Below, one piece after another: positions 54,707-63,024 of a stretch of DNA of 64,000 nt. A model generated the notes under the pieces. The model worked only from the letters and a program-made list of their open reading frames with translations. It made no database searches and was not told the origin of the DNA. Origin of the DNA: Lysobacteraceae bacterium NML91-0213. GTDB taxonomy: Bacteria; Pseudomonadota; Gammaproteobacteria; Xanthomonadales; Xanthomonadaceae. The position numbers were made by a program, and so were the translations under genes. The stretch spans positions 10,687 to 74,686 of the forward strand of contig NWQL01000006.1 of NCBI GenBank assembly GCA_002798175.1. Direction: 5' to 3'. How positions within the stretch are numbered: position 1 is the first letter of the stretch; each line of letters opens with the position of its first letter.

Positions 54707-57507
54707 CAGTAGTTCTCCTCTGCGGCCCGCTGGCGGTGCTTGACGGTGCCCATCGTCGACAGGATCAGCAGCGCACCCGCGAAGACCACGATGTACACGC
54801 CGGTGTCGAACACCAGCGCGCTGGTAAGCGGCAGGCTGCCCACGATCGGCAGCTCGAGGTCGTAATGTCCGCTGGTCAGGAACGGCAGCCCGAACAGCAG
54901 CGAGCCGAGCCCGCCGATGCAGGCGATGAGCAGGCCCAGGCCCACGCCGCGCAGGTAATCGAAGCCGAACGTCGCCTCCACCGCGCGCGCACCCTGCAGC
55001 ACGTACTTGATCAGCACCGGCACCGCGATCGCGAGACCCGCGATGAAGCCACCGCCGGGTGCGTTGTGGCCACGCAGGAACAGGTAGATCGACACCGTCA
55101 GCGTCAGCGGGAACAGCAGCTGGGTGAGGTCGGCGGGGATCGGCAGCTGCACCGGTGGCCCGGGCATGATCTCGTCGGGCTTGAGCCGCGCCCAGCGCAG
55201 CAGTGCGTGCACCACCAGCGCCGCCACCGCGAACACGGTGATCTCGCCGAAGGTATCGAAGCCGCGGAAGTCGACCAGGATGACGTTGACGACGTTGGCG
55301 CCATAGGCCTCGGGCAGCGAGCGTGCCAGCAACTCGCCGGAGATCGTCTGCGACGGCCTGAGCAGCATCCCGTATGCCAGCGCGAAGATGCCGATGCCGG
55401 CGGCCGCCGAGATGCCGGCATCGCGCCAGCGCCGGAACGGGGTGCGGGCCTGTTTCGACTGCTTGGGCAGGTAGTTGAGCGCCATCATCATCAGCGCGAT
55501 GGTCACCATCTCCACCAGCAGCTGGGTCAGCGCGAGATCCGGTGCCGACAACAGCGCGAACACCGCGCAGAGCATCAACCCGACCGCGCCGATCACGATG
55601 AGCGCCGTCAGCCTGCGCCCGTGTGCGGCCACGGTCGCCAGGGTGCTGCCGACCAGCACGGTCCAGACGATCCACCCGATCAACGGCATCGGCTGCGGCG
55701 ATGGCAGGGCGCCGTAACCCGCGGCCTCCGCCGCCGCATCGCCGAGGAACGGCGCCGCGCCCACCACCAGGACCACCACGATCATCCAGAACAGGCTGCG
55801 GCGGATGCCGCCTGCGGCGACCCGTTCGGTGAAGCGGCCGGCGGCGGCGAACAGCTTCTCGATGTTGACCTGGAACAGGTGCCGGCCCCACGAGCGCAGC
55901 ATGGCGTCGTGCAGGGCGAACAGCCGGCGCAGGGTGAAATACAGGAACACGCCGCCGACCAGGCCGATGATGCTCATCGCCAGCGGCAGGTTCCAGCCAT
56001 GCCACACGGCCAAGCTGAACTCCGGTGCTGCAGGCCCCAGCGTGCCGGCGACCGCGGTCTCGAGGATGCCGCTGACGGTCAGCGCGGGCAGCACGCCCAC
56101 CGCCAGGCACATCACCACCAGCACCGCCACCGGCACGCGCATCCAGCGCACCGGCTCGTGCGGATCGGTATCGAGGTCGCGCGGGCCATCGCCGAAGAAG
56201 GTGTCGTGCACGAAACGCAGGCTGTAGGCCACGCCCAGCACGCCCGCCAGCCCCGCGGCAACGGTCACGAACAGCTGCATCGCACCCTGCGCTTCCACCT
56301 GCAGCGCCTCGGCGAAGAACATTTCCTTGGACAGGAAGCCGTTGAGCAGCGGCACGCCTGCCATCGCCAGCGAGGCGATGATCGCCAGCGCCGCGGTCCA
56401 GGGCATGAAGCGCCGCAGGTTGCCGAGCCGGCGCATGTCGCGGGTGCCGGTCTCGTGGTCGATGATGCCGGCGGCCATGAACAGCGAGGCCTTGAAGGTC
56501 GCGTGGTTGAGGATGTGGAACACGCCGGCGACCACCGCCATCGGCGTCGACAGCCCGAACAGCATGGTGATCAGGCCAAGGTGCGAGATGGTGGAATACG
56601 CCAGCAGGCCCTTGAGGTCATGCTGGAAGATCGCGTACCAGGCACCCACCAGCAGGGTGATCGCACCCACGGTCGTGACCACGTAGAAGAACAGGTCGGT
56701 GCCGGCCAGCGCCGGATGCAGCCGCGCCAGCAGGAACACGCCCGCTTTCACCATCGTCGCCGAGTGCAGGTAGGCCGACACCGGGGTCGGCGCGGCCATC
56801 GCCTGTGGCAGCCAGAAGTGGAACGGGAACTGCGCGCTCTTGGTGAAGATGCCGAGCAGCACCAGACCAAGGATCGCCGGATACCAGGTGTCGTCGCGGA
56901 TCGCGTCGCCGGCCGCGAACACCGCATCGAGTTCGAAACTGCCCACCACGCGCCCGATCAGCAGGACGCCGCCGAGCAGGGCCAGTCCACCGAGTGCGGT
57001 GATCGTCAGCGCCATGCGCGCGCCCTGGCGTGCGTCCTCGCGGTGGGTCCAGAAGCCGATCAGCAGGAAGGAGCTGATCGAGGTCAGCTCCCAGAACACC
57101 ACCAGCAGCAACAGGTTGCCGGACAGCACCATGCCGAGCATGGCGCCCATGAAAAGCAGCAGGAACGAGTAGAAACGCGGTGCGTTGTCGCGGCTGTCGA
57201 GGTAGTAGTGGGCGTACATCACGATCAGCGCGCCGATGCCCAGCACCAGCCCCGCGAACATCCACGCCAGGCCATCCAGCCGCAGCGACAGGTCGAGCCC
57301 GGCCGACGGTATCCACGGCAGGCTGGCGCGCAGGATGTCGCCGTCGATTACCGCCGGCGACATCAGCCCCAGCAACACGAGCCCAACCAGTGGCGCTGCC
57401 GCGGCCGTCCACGACACGGCGCCACGCGAGAGCGTGCGCGGCAGCGCGGCCACGACTGCCGCTGCCAGGAATGGGAGCGACAGCAGGAGATGCAGGGTCA
57501 AAGGCAT
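54706..57507 (-). CDS. mnhA: Fused monovalent cation/H+ antiporter subunits A and B
   Basis: A 933-residue inner-membrane protein, the largest part of the Mrp complex. The MrpA part resembles NuoL, with HYYLDSRDNAPRFYSFLLLF, FTKSAQFPFHFWLPQAMAAPTPVSAYLHSATMVKAG (residues about 225-260) and NHATFKASLFMAAG. The last about 200 residues are the MrpB domain, with NVILVDFRGFDTFGE and FLRGHNAPGGGFIAG. The A-B fusion and six-gene order mark a group 2 (Pha-type) Mrp, which exports Na+ or K+ against protons and supports salt or alkaline tolerance. The ATG at 57507 begins MPLTLHLLLSLPFLAAA. A minus-strand TAGAAT box at 57540-57545 is the likely -10. Confidence 0.95.
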   Translation of the reverse strand: MPLTLHLLLSLPFLAAAVVAALPRTLSRGAVSWTAAAAPLVGLVLLGLMSPAVIDGDILRASLPWIPSAGLDLSLRLDGLAWMFAGLVLGIGALIVMYAHYYLDSRDNAPRFYSFLLLFMGAMLGMVLSGNLLLLVVFWELTSISSFLLIGFWTHREDARQGARMALTITALGGLALLGGVLLIGRVVGSFELDAVFAAGDAIRDDTWYPAILGLVLLGIFTKSAQFPFHFWLPQAMAAPTPVSAYLHSATMVKAGVFLLARLHPALAGTDLFFYVVTTVGAITLLVGAWYAIFQHDLKGLLAYSTISHLGLITMLFGLSTPMAVVAGVFHILNHATFKASLFMAAGIIDHETGTRDMRRLGNLRRFMPWTAALAIIASLAMAGVPLLNGFLSKEMFFAEALQVEAQGAMQLFVTVAAGLAGVLGVAYSLRFVHDTFFGDGPRDLDTDPHEPVRWMRVPVAVLVVMCLAVGVLPALTVSGILETAVAGTLGPAAPEFSLAVWHGWNLPLAMSIIGLVGGVFLYFTLRRLFALHDAMLRSWGRHLFQVNIEKLFAAAGRFTERVAAGGIRRSLFWMIVVVLVVGAAPFLGDAAAEAAGYGALPSPQPMPLIGWIVWTVLVGSTLATVAAHGRRLTALIVIGAVGLMLCAVFALLSAPDLALTQLLVEMVTIALMMMALNYLPKQSKQARTPFRRWRDAGISAAAGIGIFALAYGMLLRPSQTISGELLARSLPEAYGANVVNVILVDFRGFDTFGEITVFAVAALVVHALLRWARLKPDEIMPGPPVQLPIPADLTQLLFPLTLTVSIYLFLRGHNAPGGGFIAGLAIAVPVLIKYVLQGARAVEATFGFDYLRGVGLGLLIACIGGLGSLLFGLPFLTSGHYDLELPIVGSLPLTSALVFDTGVYIVVFAGALLILSTMGTVKHRQRAAEENY

Positions 57508-57539
57508 GCAGGGAATACGTGATTCACGAGCGGCACCCG

Positions 57540-57545
57540 ATTCTA
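57540..57545 (-). promoter_or_regulatory. -10 box of the mnh operon
   Basis: Minus-strand TAGAAT, in the context CTAGAATCGG, lies 33 bp before the mnhAB ATG and has the same form as the boxes before purD and tRNA-Thr. The rest of the 263-bp gap to the next divergent gene shows no clear site. Confidence 0.45.
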
Positions 57546-57770
57546 GCAGTGCCTTGCGACGGTCCTGTCCATACTCGCGCGCACGCGTAACCGGATTGTG
57601 GCCTCGAGGGAACACGGCATGCGCGCCGTGTTGGCACATGGGCCGTGGACACCGACACTTGGCGTCCCCGTCTGCAGGCGATGCCACGTGATCCTCGCGA
57701 CCCGACACGCCGGAAGCCCCCGGCCGCGCATGTCCGCGGCGGCTGCCATACCCGGTTGCGGTGCGTGCCG

Positions 57771-58649
57771 ATGACCCGCGGACACCCACGCCGCGCCCTC
57801 GTGTTCGGGGCCAGCGGACAGATCGGAGCCGCGCTGCTGGCGAAGCTGGCCGCGGCCGGTTGGGACGTCGATGCGGTCTCGCGCACCCCGCCGTCCGCCG
57901 ACGGCCCCGGCCTGCGCTGGCATGCCGGCGGCTTCCCGGACGTGGCGGCACCGGTCGGGCGTTTCGATGCGGTGTTGAGTTGCGGCCCGCTGGACGCGTT
58001 CTCGGTGTGGTACGCCGGCTCGACGTTGCAGGCTGCGCGGGTGGTCGCGTTCGGCTCCACCAGCCTGGAGACCAAGCGCGCCGCGGGCGATCCGGGCGAG
58101 CGCGCGCTGGCCGCGACGCTTGCCGCTGCCGAGGCGCGGGTGTTCGCCGCGGCGCAGGCGCGCGCTGCGACCGCCACGCTGTTGCGGCCGACCCTGGTCT
58201 ACGGCGCCGCACGCGATGCCAGCCTGAGCCGTATCGCCGCACTCGCGCGGCGCACCGGCGTGTTCGTGCTGCCGCGCGATGCCCGCGGCCTGCGCCAGCC
58301 GGTCCATGTCGACGACCTTGCCGCGGCGGCGATCGCCGCGGTGGACGCGCCCGCGGCCGCCGGGCAGGCCTATGCGCTGCCGGGTGGGGACACACTGCCC
58401 TACGACACGATGGTGCAGCGGGTGCTGGCGGCACTGCCGGGGCGACCGCGGCTGTTGCGGGTGCCGTCGCCACTGTTCCGGCTCGCCCTGGCGGCCGCGC
58501 ATGCGGGGGGTCGACTGCACGGCCTGCCGGCCGGTGCGGTGGCACGGATGCGCGAGGACCTGGTGTTCGATCCGGGACCGGCCGGCCGTGATCTTGGCTA
58601 TGCACCGCGCGGCTTCAGGCCGACGCGCGAGATGCTGGTGGCGGGCTGA
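57771..58649 (+). CDS. NAD(P)-dependent epimerase/dehydratase-like protein
   Basis: A 292-residue atypical short-chain dehydrogenase. The dinucleotide loop is FGASGQIGA (12-20). Catalytic Tyr-Lys order of classical epimerases is not clear: FGSTSLETKRAAG follows the beta-5 strand where a YxxxK would be expected, so enzyme activity may be altered. LLRPTLVYGAARD and QPVHVDDLAAA are typical of the extended family. It stands alone, divergent from the mnh operon. Confidence 0.82.
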   Translation: MTRGHPRRALVFGASGQIGAALLAKLAAAGWDVDAVSRTPPSADGPGLRWHAGGFPDVAAPVGRFDAVLSCGPLDAFSVWYAGSTLQAARVVAFGSTSLETKRAAGDPGERALAATLAAAEARVFAAAQARAATATLLRPTLVYGAARDASLSRIAALARRTGVFVLPRDARGLRQPVHVDDLAAAAIAAVDAPAAAGQAYALPGGDTLPYDTMVQRVLAALPGRPRLLRVPSPLFRLALAAAHAGGRLHGLPAGAVARMREDLVFDPGPAGRDLGYAPRGFRPTREMLVAG

Positions 58650-58706
58650 TGGACGCGGTGGGCGGGCGCGGCTCCCGCGATGCGGCTGCCGTGTTCGCCT
58701 CGCGCG

Positions 58707-59207
58707 TCACCAGCACAGCCCGAGCTTGCGGTAGAGCTTCGACAGCACCCAGGCCGGGCCGATCAGCAGGTAACGCAGGTCGGTCAGGAAGCTCGGCTTC
58801 TTGCCCTCGTACAGCCTGCTGTGGCCCACGAACTGGGCGATCCAGGCGACCACGAACACGATGATCGCGGTGGCCAGCAGCCCGCGGGTCCCCAGCGACT
58901 GGTGCAGCAGCCAGGTGATGGCGGCCATCACCAGGAAGACCGCGGCCATGCCGAGCCCCAGCGGCCGCGAGGCGCGGAAGTAGAACAGCCATGCTGCGAA
59001 CATCGCCATGGCCGCCCAGATGCCGGGGCGGAACAGGCCGCCGTCGGCCACCGGGATGCACCACAGCAGCGCGATGACGCTCCACAGGATCAGCGGCACC
59101 GCCACCACGTGGATGGCCTGGTTGGTCTGGTTGCGATGGTCGTTGGAGTAGCTGGCGAACCAGTGGTCGATGGCGCGCGCGCCGGCGTCGTCGTGCATTG
59201 CGTCCAT
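58707..59207 (-). CDS. Mpo1/DUF962-family membrane protein
   Basis: A 166-residue protein with about four helices. HRNQTNQAIHVVAVPLILWS and AQFVGHSRLYEGKKPSFLTDLRYLLIGPAWVL hold the conserved histidines and the pattern of Mpo1-like proteins, iron(II) dioxygenases that act on 2-hydroxy fatty acids in yeast. The bacterial role is not shown. It is 16 bp downstream of the SMR gene on the same strand, so both are probably one transcript. Confidence 0.85.
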   Translation of the reverse strand: MDAMHDDAGARAIDHWFASYSNDHRNQTNQAIHVVAVPLILWSVIALLWCIPVADGGLFRPGIWAAMAMFAAWLFYFRASRPLGLGMAAVFLVMAAITWLLHQSLGTRGLLATAIIVFVVAWIAQFVGHSRLYEGKKPSFLTDLRYLLIGPAWVLSKLYRKLGLCW

Positions 59208-59223
59208 CCTTGCCTCCCCGGGA

Positions 59224-59559
59224 TCAGTGCGCGGCGGCCTTCGAGAATAGCTGCAGAACCGCCACCCCGCTCACGATCAGGCCGATGCCGACCACCGCGG
59301 GAAGGTCCAGCGGCTGCCCCAGCACCAGCCAGCCGATCAGCGCGATCAGCGCCACGCCCGCGCCCGACCAGATCGCGTAGGCCACGCCGACAGGCACCGT
59401 GCGCAGCACCAGCGACAGGCAGTAGAACGCGATCGCGTAGCCGACCACCACCAGCATTGAGGGCCACAGGCGGGTGAAGCCTTCGGATGCCTTGAGCGCG
59501 CTGGTGGCGATCACCTCGGCGATGATCGCGACCGCCAGGAACAGATAGCCCGTGTGCAT
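59224..59559 (-). CDS. Small multidrug resistance (SMR) efflux protein
   Basis: A 111-residue protein with four helices. E15 in [15 protein letters not shown] is the essential glutamate, and [26 protein letters not shown] is the EmrE/QacE pattern rather than the SugE/Gdx guanidine exporter. It exchanges cationic drugs or compatible solutes for protons as a dimer. The ATG at 59559 starts [11 protein letters not shown]. No riboswitch-like structure was noticed upstream. Confidence 0.92.
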   Translation of the reverse strand: MHTGYLFLAVAIIAEVIATSALKASEGFTRLWPSMLVVVGYAIAFYCLSLVLRTVPVGVAYAIWSGAGVALIALIGWLVLGQPLDLPAVVGIGLIVSGVAVLQLFSKAAAH

Positions 59560-59619
59560 GGGTGCGCCTCGATCAGAACCGGCCCGCATGCTCGCACGCG
59601 GACCGCGCGCGACGTGCGC

Positions 59620-60555
59620 TCAGTCGATGCGGATGCCGGCCAGTTTCTGCAGGGCGTCCGCGTAGCGGGCGCGGGTGCGCTCGATCACCTCCGCCGGCAA
59701 TCGCGGCCCGGGCGGCGTCTTGTCCCAGTCCTGCGTTTCCAGCCAGTCGCGCACGATCTGCTTGTCGTAGCTGGGCGGGCTGCTGCCGACGCGGTATCCG
59801 GCGGCCGGCCAGTAACGCGACGAGTCCGGGGTCAGCATCTCGTCCATCACGTACAGGCGGCCGTCGGCATCGGTGCCGAACTCGAACTTGGTGTCCGCCA
59901 GCAGGATGCCGCGCGCGGCCGCGTACTCGGCGGCATACCGGTACAGGCGCAGGGTGGCGTCGCGGATCTGCTCGGCGAGCTCGGCGCCGACCGTGCGCAC
60001 CATGGTGTCGAAGTCGATGTTCTCGTCGTGCTCGCCCACCGCCGCCTTGGTCGACGGGGTGAAGATCGGCTCGGCCAGCTGTTCGGCCTGGCGCAGGCCA
60101 TCGGGCAGGCGGATGCCGCTGACGCGTCCGGTGCGCTGGTAGTCCTTCCAGCCGCTGCCGATGACGTAGCCGCGGGCGATCGCCTCCACCGGCACCGGCT
60201 TCAGCCGCCGGGTCACCACCGAGCGCTGCGTGTAGGGGGCTGGATCCACGCCTTCGGGCAGCACCGCCTCGACCGGGATGCCCGTGAGGTGGTTGGGCAT
60301 CAGGTGGGCGGTCTTCTCGAACCAGAAGTTGCTGATCTGGCAGAGCATCTCGCCCTTGCCGGGGATCGGGTCGGGCAGCACCACGTCGAACGCGGACAGG
60401 CGGTCGGTGGCCACGATCAGCAGGTGGTCGCCGTTGCCGCGCTCGTCGGCAGGCAGCATGGCGTCCGGCACGTCGAACACGTCGCGCACCTTGCCGCGGT
60501 GGCGCAGGGGCAGGGTGGGCAGCTCGGCTTCGATCAGCGTCGTGGTCAAGGGCAT
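59620..60555 (-). CDS. purC: Phosphoribosylaminoimidazole-succinocarboxamide synthase PurC
   Basis: A 311-residue enzyme that joins CAIR and aspartate in purine synthesis. Signatures are [60 protein letters not shown] and [11 protein letters not shown]. It is of the longer yeast Ade1-like type, as in other Xanthomonadaceae, not the 237-residue E. coli type. The ATG at 60555 gives the family start [15 protein letters not shown]. Confidence 0.96.
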   Translation of the reverse strand: MPLTTTLIEAELPTLPLRHRGKVRDVFDVPDAMLPADERGNGDHLLIVATDRLSAFDVVLPDPIPGKGEMLCQISNFWFEKTAHLMPNHLTGIPVEAVLPEGVDPAPYTQRSVVTRRLKPVPVEAIARGYVIGSGWKDYQRTGRVSGIRLPDGLRQAEQLAEPIFTPSTKAAVGEHDENIDFDTMVRTVGAELAEQIRDATLRLYRYAAEYAAARGILLADTKFEFGTDADGRLYVMDEMLTPDSSRYWPAAGYRVGSSPPSYDKQIVRDWLETQDWDKTPPGPRLPAEVIERTRARYADALQKLAGIRID

Positions 60556-60691
60556 TGCCCCGTGCGTGAGGGGTCGGCCAGTGTAGTGCGGTTTATGGCG
60601 GCGGTGCATCGTCGTCGGACACCACGCTCGCAGGCCCCTGTTCACCCCTGCATGCCGCGGCGGCGACGGCCGCTGCGTTTACACTGGCGGC

Positions 60692-61021
60692 ATGAAACCC
60701 TGGTACGGAAAACTGCTCGGCTTCATCGCCGGCTGGCTGCTGTTGCGGCATCCGCTGGGCGGCGTGATCGGCCTGCTCATCGGCCATGCCTTCGACGCCG
60801 ACTGGCTGCTGCCGCAGCGCGCGGCCCCGTACCGGGTGCTGGGCCTGGAGCGCGGTGCCAGCGACGAGGACATCGACCGCACCTACCGCAAGCTGATGGC
60901 GCAGTACCACCCGGACCGCGTCGCCAATGCCGCGCCCGAGCTGCAGGAACAGGCCGCGCGCCGCGCCGCCGAGATCAACGCCGCCTATTCCAAGATCCGC
61001 GGCAAGCGCCGCGGCCGCTGA
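60692..61021 (+). CDS. Minimal membrane-anchored J-domain protein
   Basis: A 109-residue protein. A hydrophobic segment (about 8-34, with Gly-rich IAGWLLLRHPLGGVIGLLIG) resembles the N-terminus of DjlA. It is followed directly by a J domain (47-106) with H73-P74-D75 in MAQYHPDRVAN, which stimulates DnaK. The central TerB-like domain of DjlA is absent. A TACACT -10-like box lies six bases before the ATG, and no RBS is seen, pointing to a leaderless mRNA. rpe follows 27 bp later and may be co-transcribed. Confidence 0.88.
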   Translation: MKPWYGKLLGFIAGWLLLRHPLGGVIGLLIGHAFDADWLLPQRAAPYRVLGLERGASDEDIDRTYRKLMAQYHPDRVANAAPELQEQAARRAAEINAAYSKIRGKRRGR

Positions 61022-61048
61022 CCCTATTCCCGCAACCCGCGAGCCGCA

Positions 61049-61735
61049 ATGCAACCGACCGTCATCGCCCCGTCCATCCTGTCCGCCAACTTCGCCCGCC
61101 TTGGCGAGGAAGTCGACGCCGTGCTCGCCGCGGGCGCGGACTGGGTCCATTTCGACGTGATGGACAACCACTACGTGCCCAACCTCACCATCGGCCCGCT
61201 GGTGTGCGAGGCGCTGCGCAGGCATGGCGTGACCGCGCCGATCGACGTGCACCTGATGGTGGAGCCGGTGGATCGCATCGTGCCCGACTTCGCAAAGGCC
61301 GGCGCCACGCTGATCAGCTTCCATCCCGAGGCCTCGAAGCACGTGCACCGCACGATCCAGCTGATCCGCGCCGAGGGCTGCCAGGCCGGGCTGGTGCTGA
61401 ACCCGGCCACGCCGGTCGAGGTGCTGGACTACGTGCTCGACGAACTCGACCTCGTGCTGCTGATGTCGGTCAATCCCGGGTTCGGCGGCCAGGCGTTCAT
61501 CCCCTCCACGCTGGACAAGCTGCGCCGCGTGCGCGAACGCATCGATGCGAGCGGCCGTCCGATCCGGCTGGAGATCGACGGTGGCGTGAAGCCGGACAAC
61601 ATCGGCGCGATCGCCGCCGCGGGCGCCGATACCTTCGTCGCCGGCTCGGCGATCTTCGGCCAGCCGGACTACGCCGACGTGGTGCGCCGCATGCGCGCCG
61701 GCGTGGATGCCGCGCGCGGGCAGCGCCCGGCCTGA
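61049..61735 (+). CDS. rpe: Ribulose-phosphate 3-epimerase
   Basis: A 228-residue TIM barrel that interconverts ribulose 5-phosphate and xylulose 5-phosphate in the pentose phosphate pathway. [15 protein letters not shown] at the start, [42 protein letters not shown] and [14 protein letters not shown] hold the metal ligands and catalytic aspartates. Length equals the family. In many Xanthomonadaceae rpe lies near trpE, as here. Confidence 0.97.
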   Translation: MQPTVIAPSILSANFARLGEEVDAVLAAGADWVHFDVMDNHYVPNLTIGPLVCEALRRHGVTAPIDVHLMVEPVDRIVPDFAKAGATLISFHPEASKHVHRTIQLIRAEGCQAGLVLNPATPVEVLDYVLDELDLVLLMSVNPGFGGQAFIPSTLDKLRRVRERIDASGRPIRLEIDGGVKPDNIGAIAAAGADTFVAGSAIFGQPDYADVVRRMRAGVDAARGQRPA

Positions 61736-61946
61736 CCGCCCCGCAGCCGGGCGCGTCCATGCGCCCGGCTGGTGCCGTGGAGGCGGTCCGGCCTCGGCCC
61801 GTCGTCCCTGCGTCACACATGCTGCGCGGACGCGATGACAGTCCGGCGACATCCGGGCGACATCCTGGTGCATGGCCTTCATCCGGCACCCGCGGGCCGG
61901 CGCCCTACACTCCGCGCGGCACGCCCGCCCGCAGCCACCCGCCCCC

Positions 61947-62894
61947 ATGACCCCACCGTGCTGGTACCTGATCCTCAACGCCAAGGCGGCCGGCAACGAG
62001 GCGGTGCGCGACGCGGTGTCCGCCGCGCGCGCATCGGGCCACCCGATCGAAGTGCGGCTGACCTGGGAAGACGGTGACGCCCTGCGCTACGTGCGCGAGG
62101 CGCTGGCCGGCGGGGCCACCCGGGTGATCGCCGGCGGCGGCGACGGCACCCTGCGCGATGTCGCCGCGGCACTGGCCGATGCGGCGGACGAGGCCGATGC
62201 GCTGCCCATGCTCGGCCTGCTGCCGCTGGGCACGGCCAACGATTTCGCCACCGCCGCCGGCGTTCCGGAGGGCCTGGACGACGCCTTTTCGCTGGCCACC
62301 CGCGGCAGCCCGCTGCCGGTCGACCTGCTGCGCGTCGCCCACGACGGCGGCGCCACCTGGTCGCTGAACCTGGTCAGCGGCGGCTTCGGTACCGAGATCA
62401 CCGTGGAGACCCGCGAAGGCCTGAAGAAGATGCTCGGCGGCCTGGCCTACCTGGTCACCGGCATCGCGCGAATGGGCCGCATCGACCCGGTGCCGGTATC
62501 GCTGCGCGGTCCCGGCTTCGCCTGGGACGGCGACTTCATCGCACTCGGCGTCGGCAACGGCCGGCAGGCCGGCGGTGGCCAGGCGCTGTGCCCGGACGCG
62601 CAGGTCGATGACGGCCTGCTCGACGTCACCGTCGTGCCCCAGCTCGAGGGCGAGGTCGCCGCGATCGTCGGCACCCTGGTCGGATCCGGCAAGGAGGCGG
62701 CGCTTGACCGCGTCGCCACCCGCGCACGGCTGCCGTGGATCGAGATCTCCACGCCGCAGCCGATGATGCTCAACATCGACGGCGAGCCGGTCACCGGTGC
62801 GCGGTTCCGCATCGACTGCGTGCCACGACGCCTGCGGGTGGTGCTGCCGGAGGACTCGCCGCTGCTGTCGACCGCAGGCGCCCCGGCCGCCTGA
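61947..62894 (+). CDS. Diacylglycerol/lipid kinase (YegS-like)
   Basis: A 315-residue cytoplasmic lipid kinase. The ATP site is GGGDGTLRD (63-71), with [17 protein letters not shown] and the C-terminal beta-sandwich [14 protein letters not shown] ... [14 protein letters not shown]. It resembles YegS, which phosphorylates phosphatidylglycerol or diacylglycerol in a metal-dependent way. The ATG at 61947 is used, about 36 bp after a TACACT box. It lies between rpe and the trp leader. Confidence 0.93.
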   Translation: MTPPCWYLILNAKAAGNEAVRDAVSAARASGHPIEVRLTWEDGDALRYVREALAGGATRVIAGGGDGTLRDVAAALADAADEADALPMLGLLPLGTANDFATAAGVPEGLDDAFSLATRGSPLPVDLLRVAHDGGATWSLNLVSGGFGTEITVETREGLKKMLGGLAYLVTGIARMGRIDPVPVSLRGPGFAWDGDFIALGVGNGRQAGGGQALCPDAQVDDGLLDVTVVPQLEGEVAAIVGTLVGSGKEAALDRVATRARLPWIEISTPQPMMLNIDGEPVTGARFRIDCVPRRLRVVLPEDSPLLSTAGAPAA

Positions 62895-62933
62895 CCCGTC
62901 GCCGGCCGCGCGGCGAGCCGCTACAGTTACGCC

Positions 62934-62981
62934 ATGCCCCGTTTCGACTTTCCTGCCAGCGCCCGCGCGTGGCGATGGTGA
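62934..62981 (+). CDS. Putative tryptophan leader peptide before trpE
   Basis: A 15-codon frame, MPRFDFPASARAWRW then TGA, with two Trp codons in its last three positions, 44 bases before trpE. Clustered Trp codons next to the stop just before the first tryptophan-synthesis gene are the mark of attenuation leaders. No Shine-Dalgarno is seen, but a TACAGT box at 62922-62927 ends six bases before the ATG, the same spacing as two other likely leaderless genes here. Translation is inference. Confidence 0.5.
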   Translation: MPRFDFPASARAWRW

Positions 62982-62999
62982 CGCTGCCGCGTCGCCATC
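62974..62999 (+). promoter_or_regulatory. Hairpin overlapping the Trp codon and stop of the leader
   Basis: An 11-bp stem (GATGGTGACGC with GCGTCGCCATC, one G-U) around TGCC contains the second leader Trp codon and the stop. A ribosome stalled at Trp would open it, and one that terminates normally would leave it to form. No T-run follows, so it is not a classical terminator; control of trpE translation or of Rho access is more likely. Confidence 0.5.
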
Positions 63000-63024
63000 C
63001 GTCCATCCACCGTGGAGCCCGCGC

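Noticed and set aside
54694-57522. Long plus-strand open frame opposite the fused MnhAB gene
   Set aside because: His/Gln/Arg-rich antisense translation of a conserved membrane protein.
59560-59619. Guanidine riboswitch before the SMR gene
   Set aside because: The SMR protein is of the EmrE/QacE type, and the 60-base gap to purC has no conserved riboswitch core.
62974-62999. Classical intrinsic terminator in the trp leader
   Set aside because: The stem is strong, but no T-run follows and it overlaps the leader stop, so it is reported as a regulatory hairpin.
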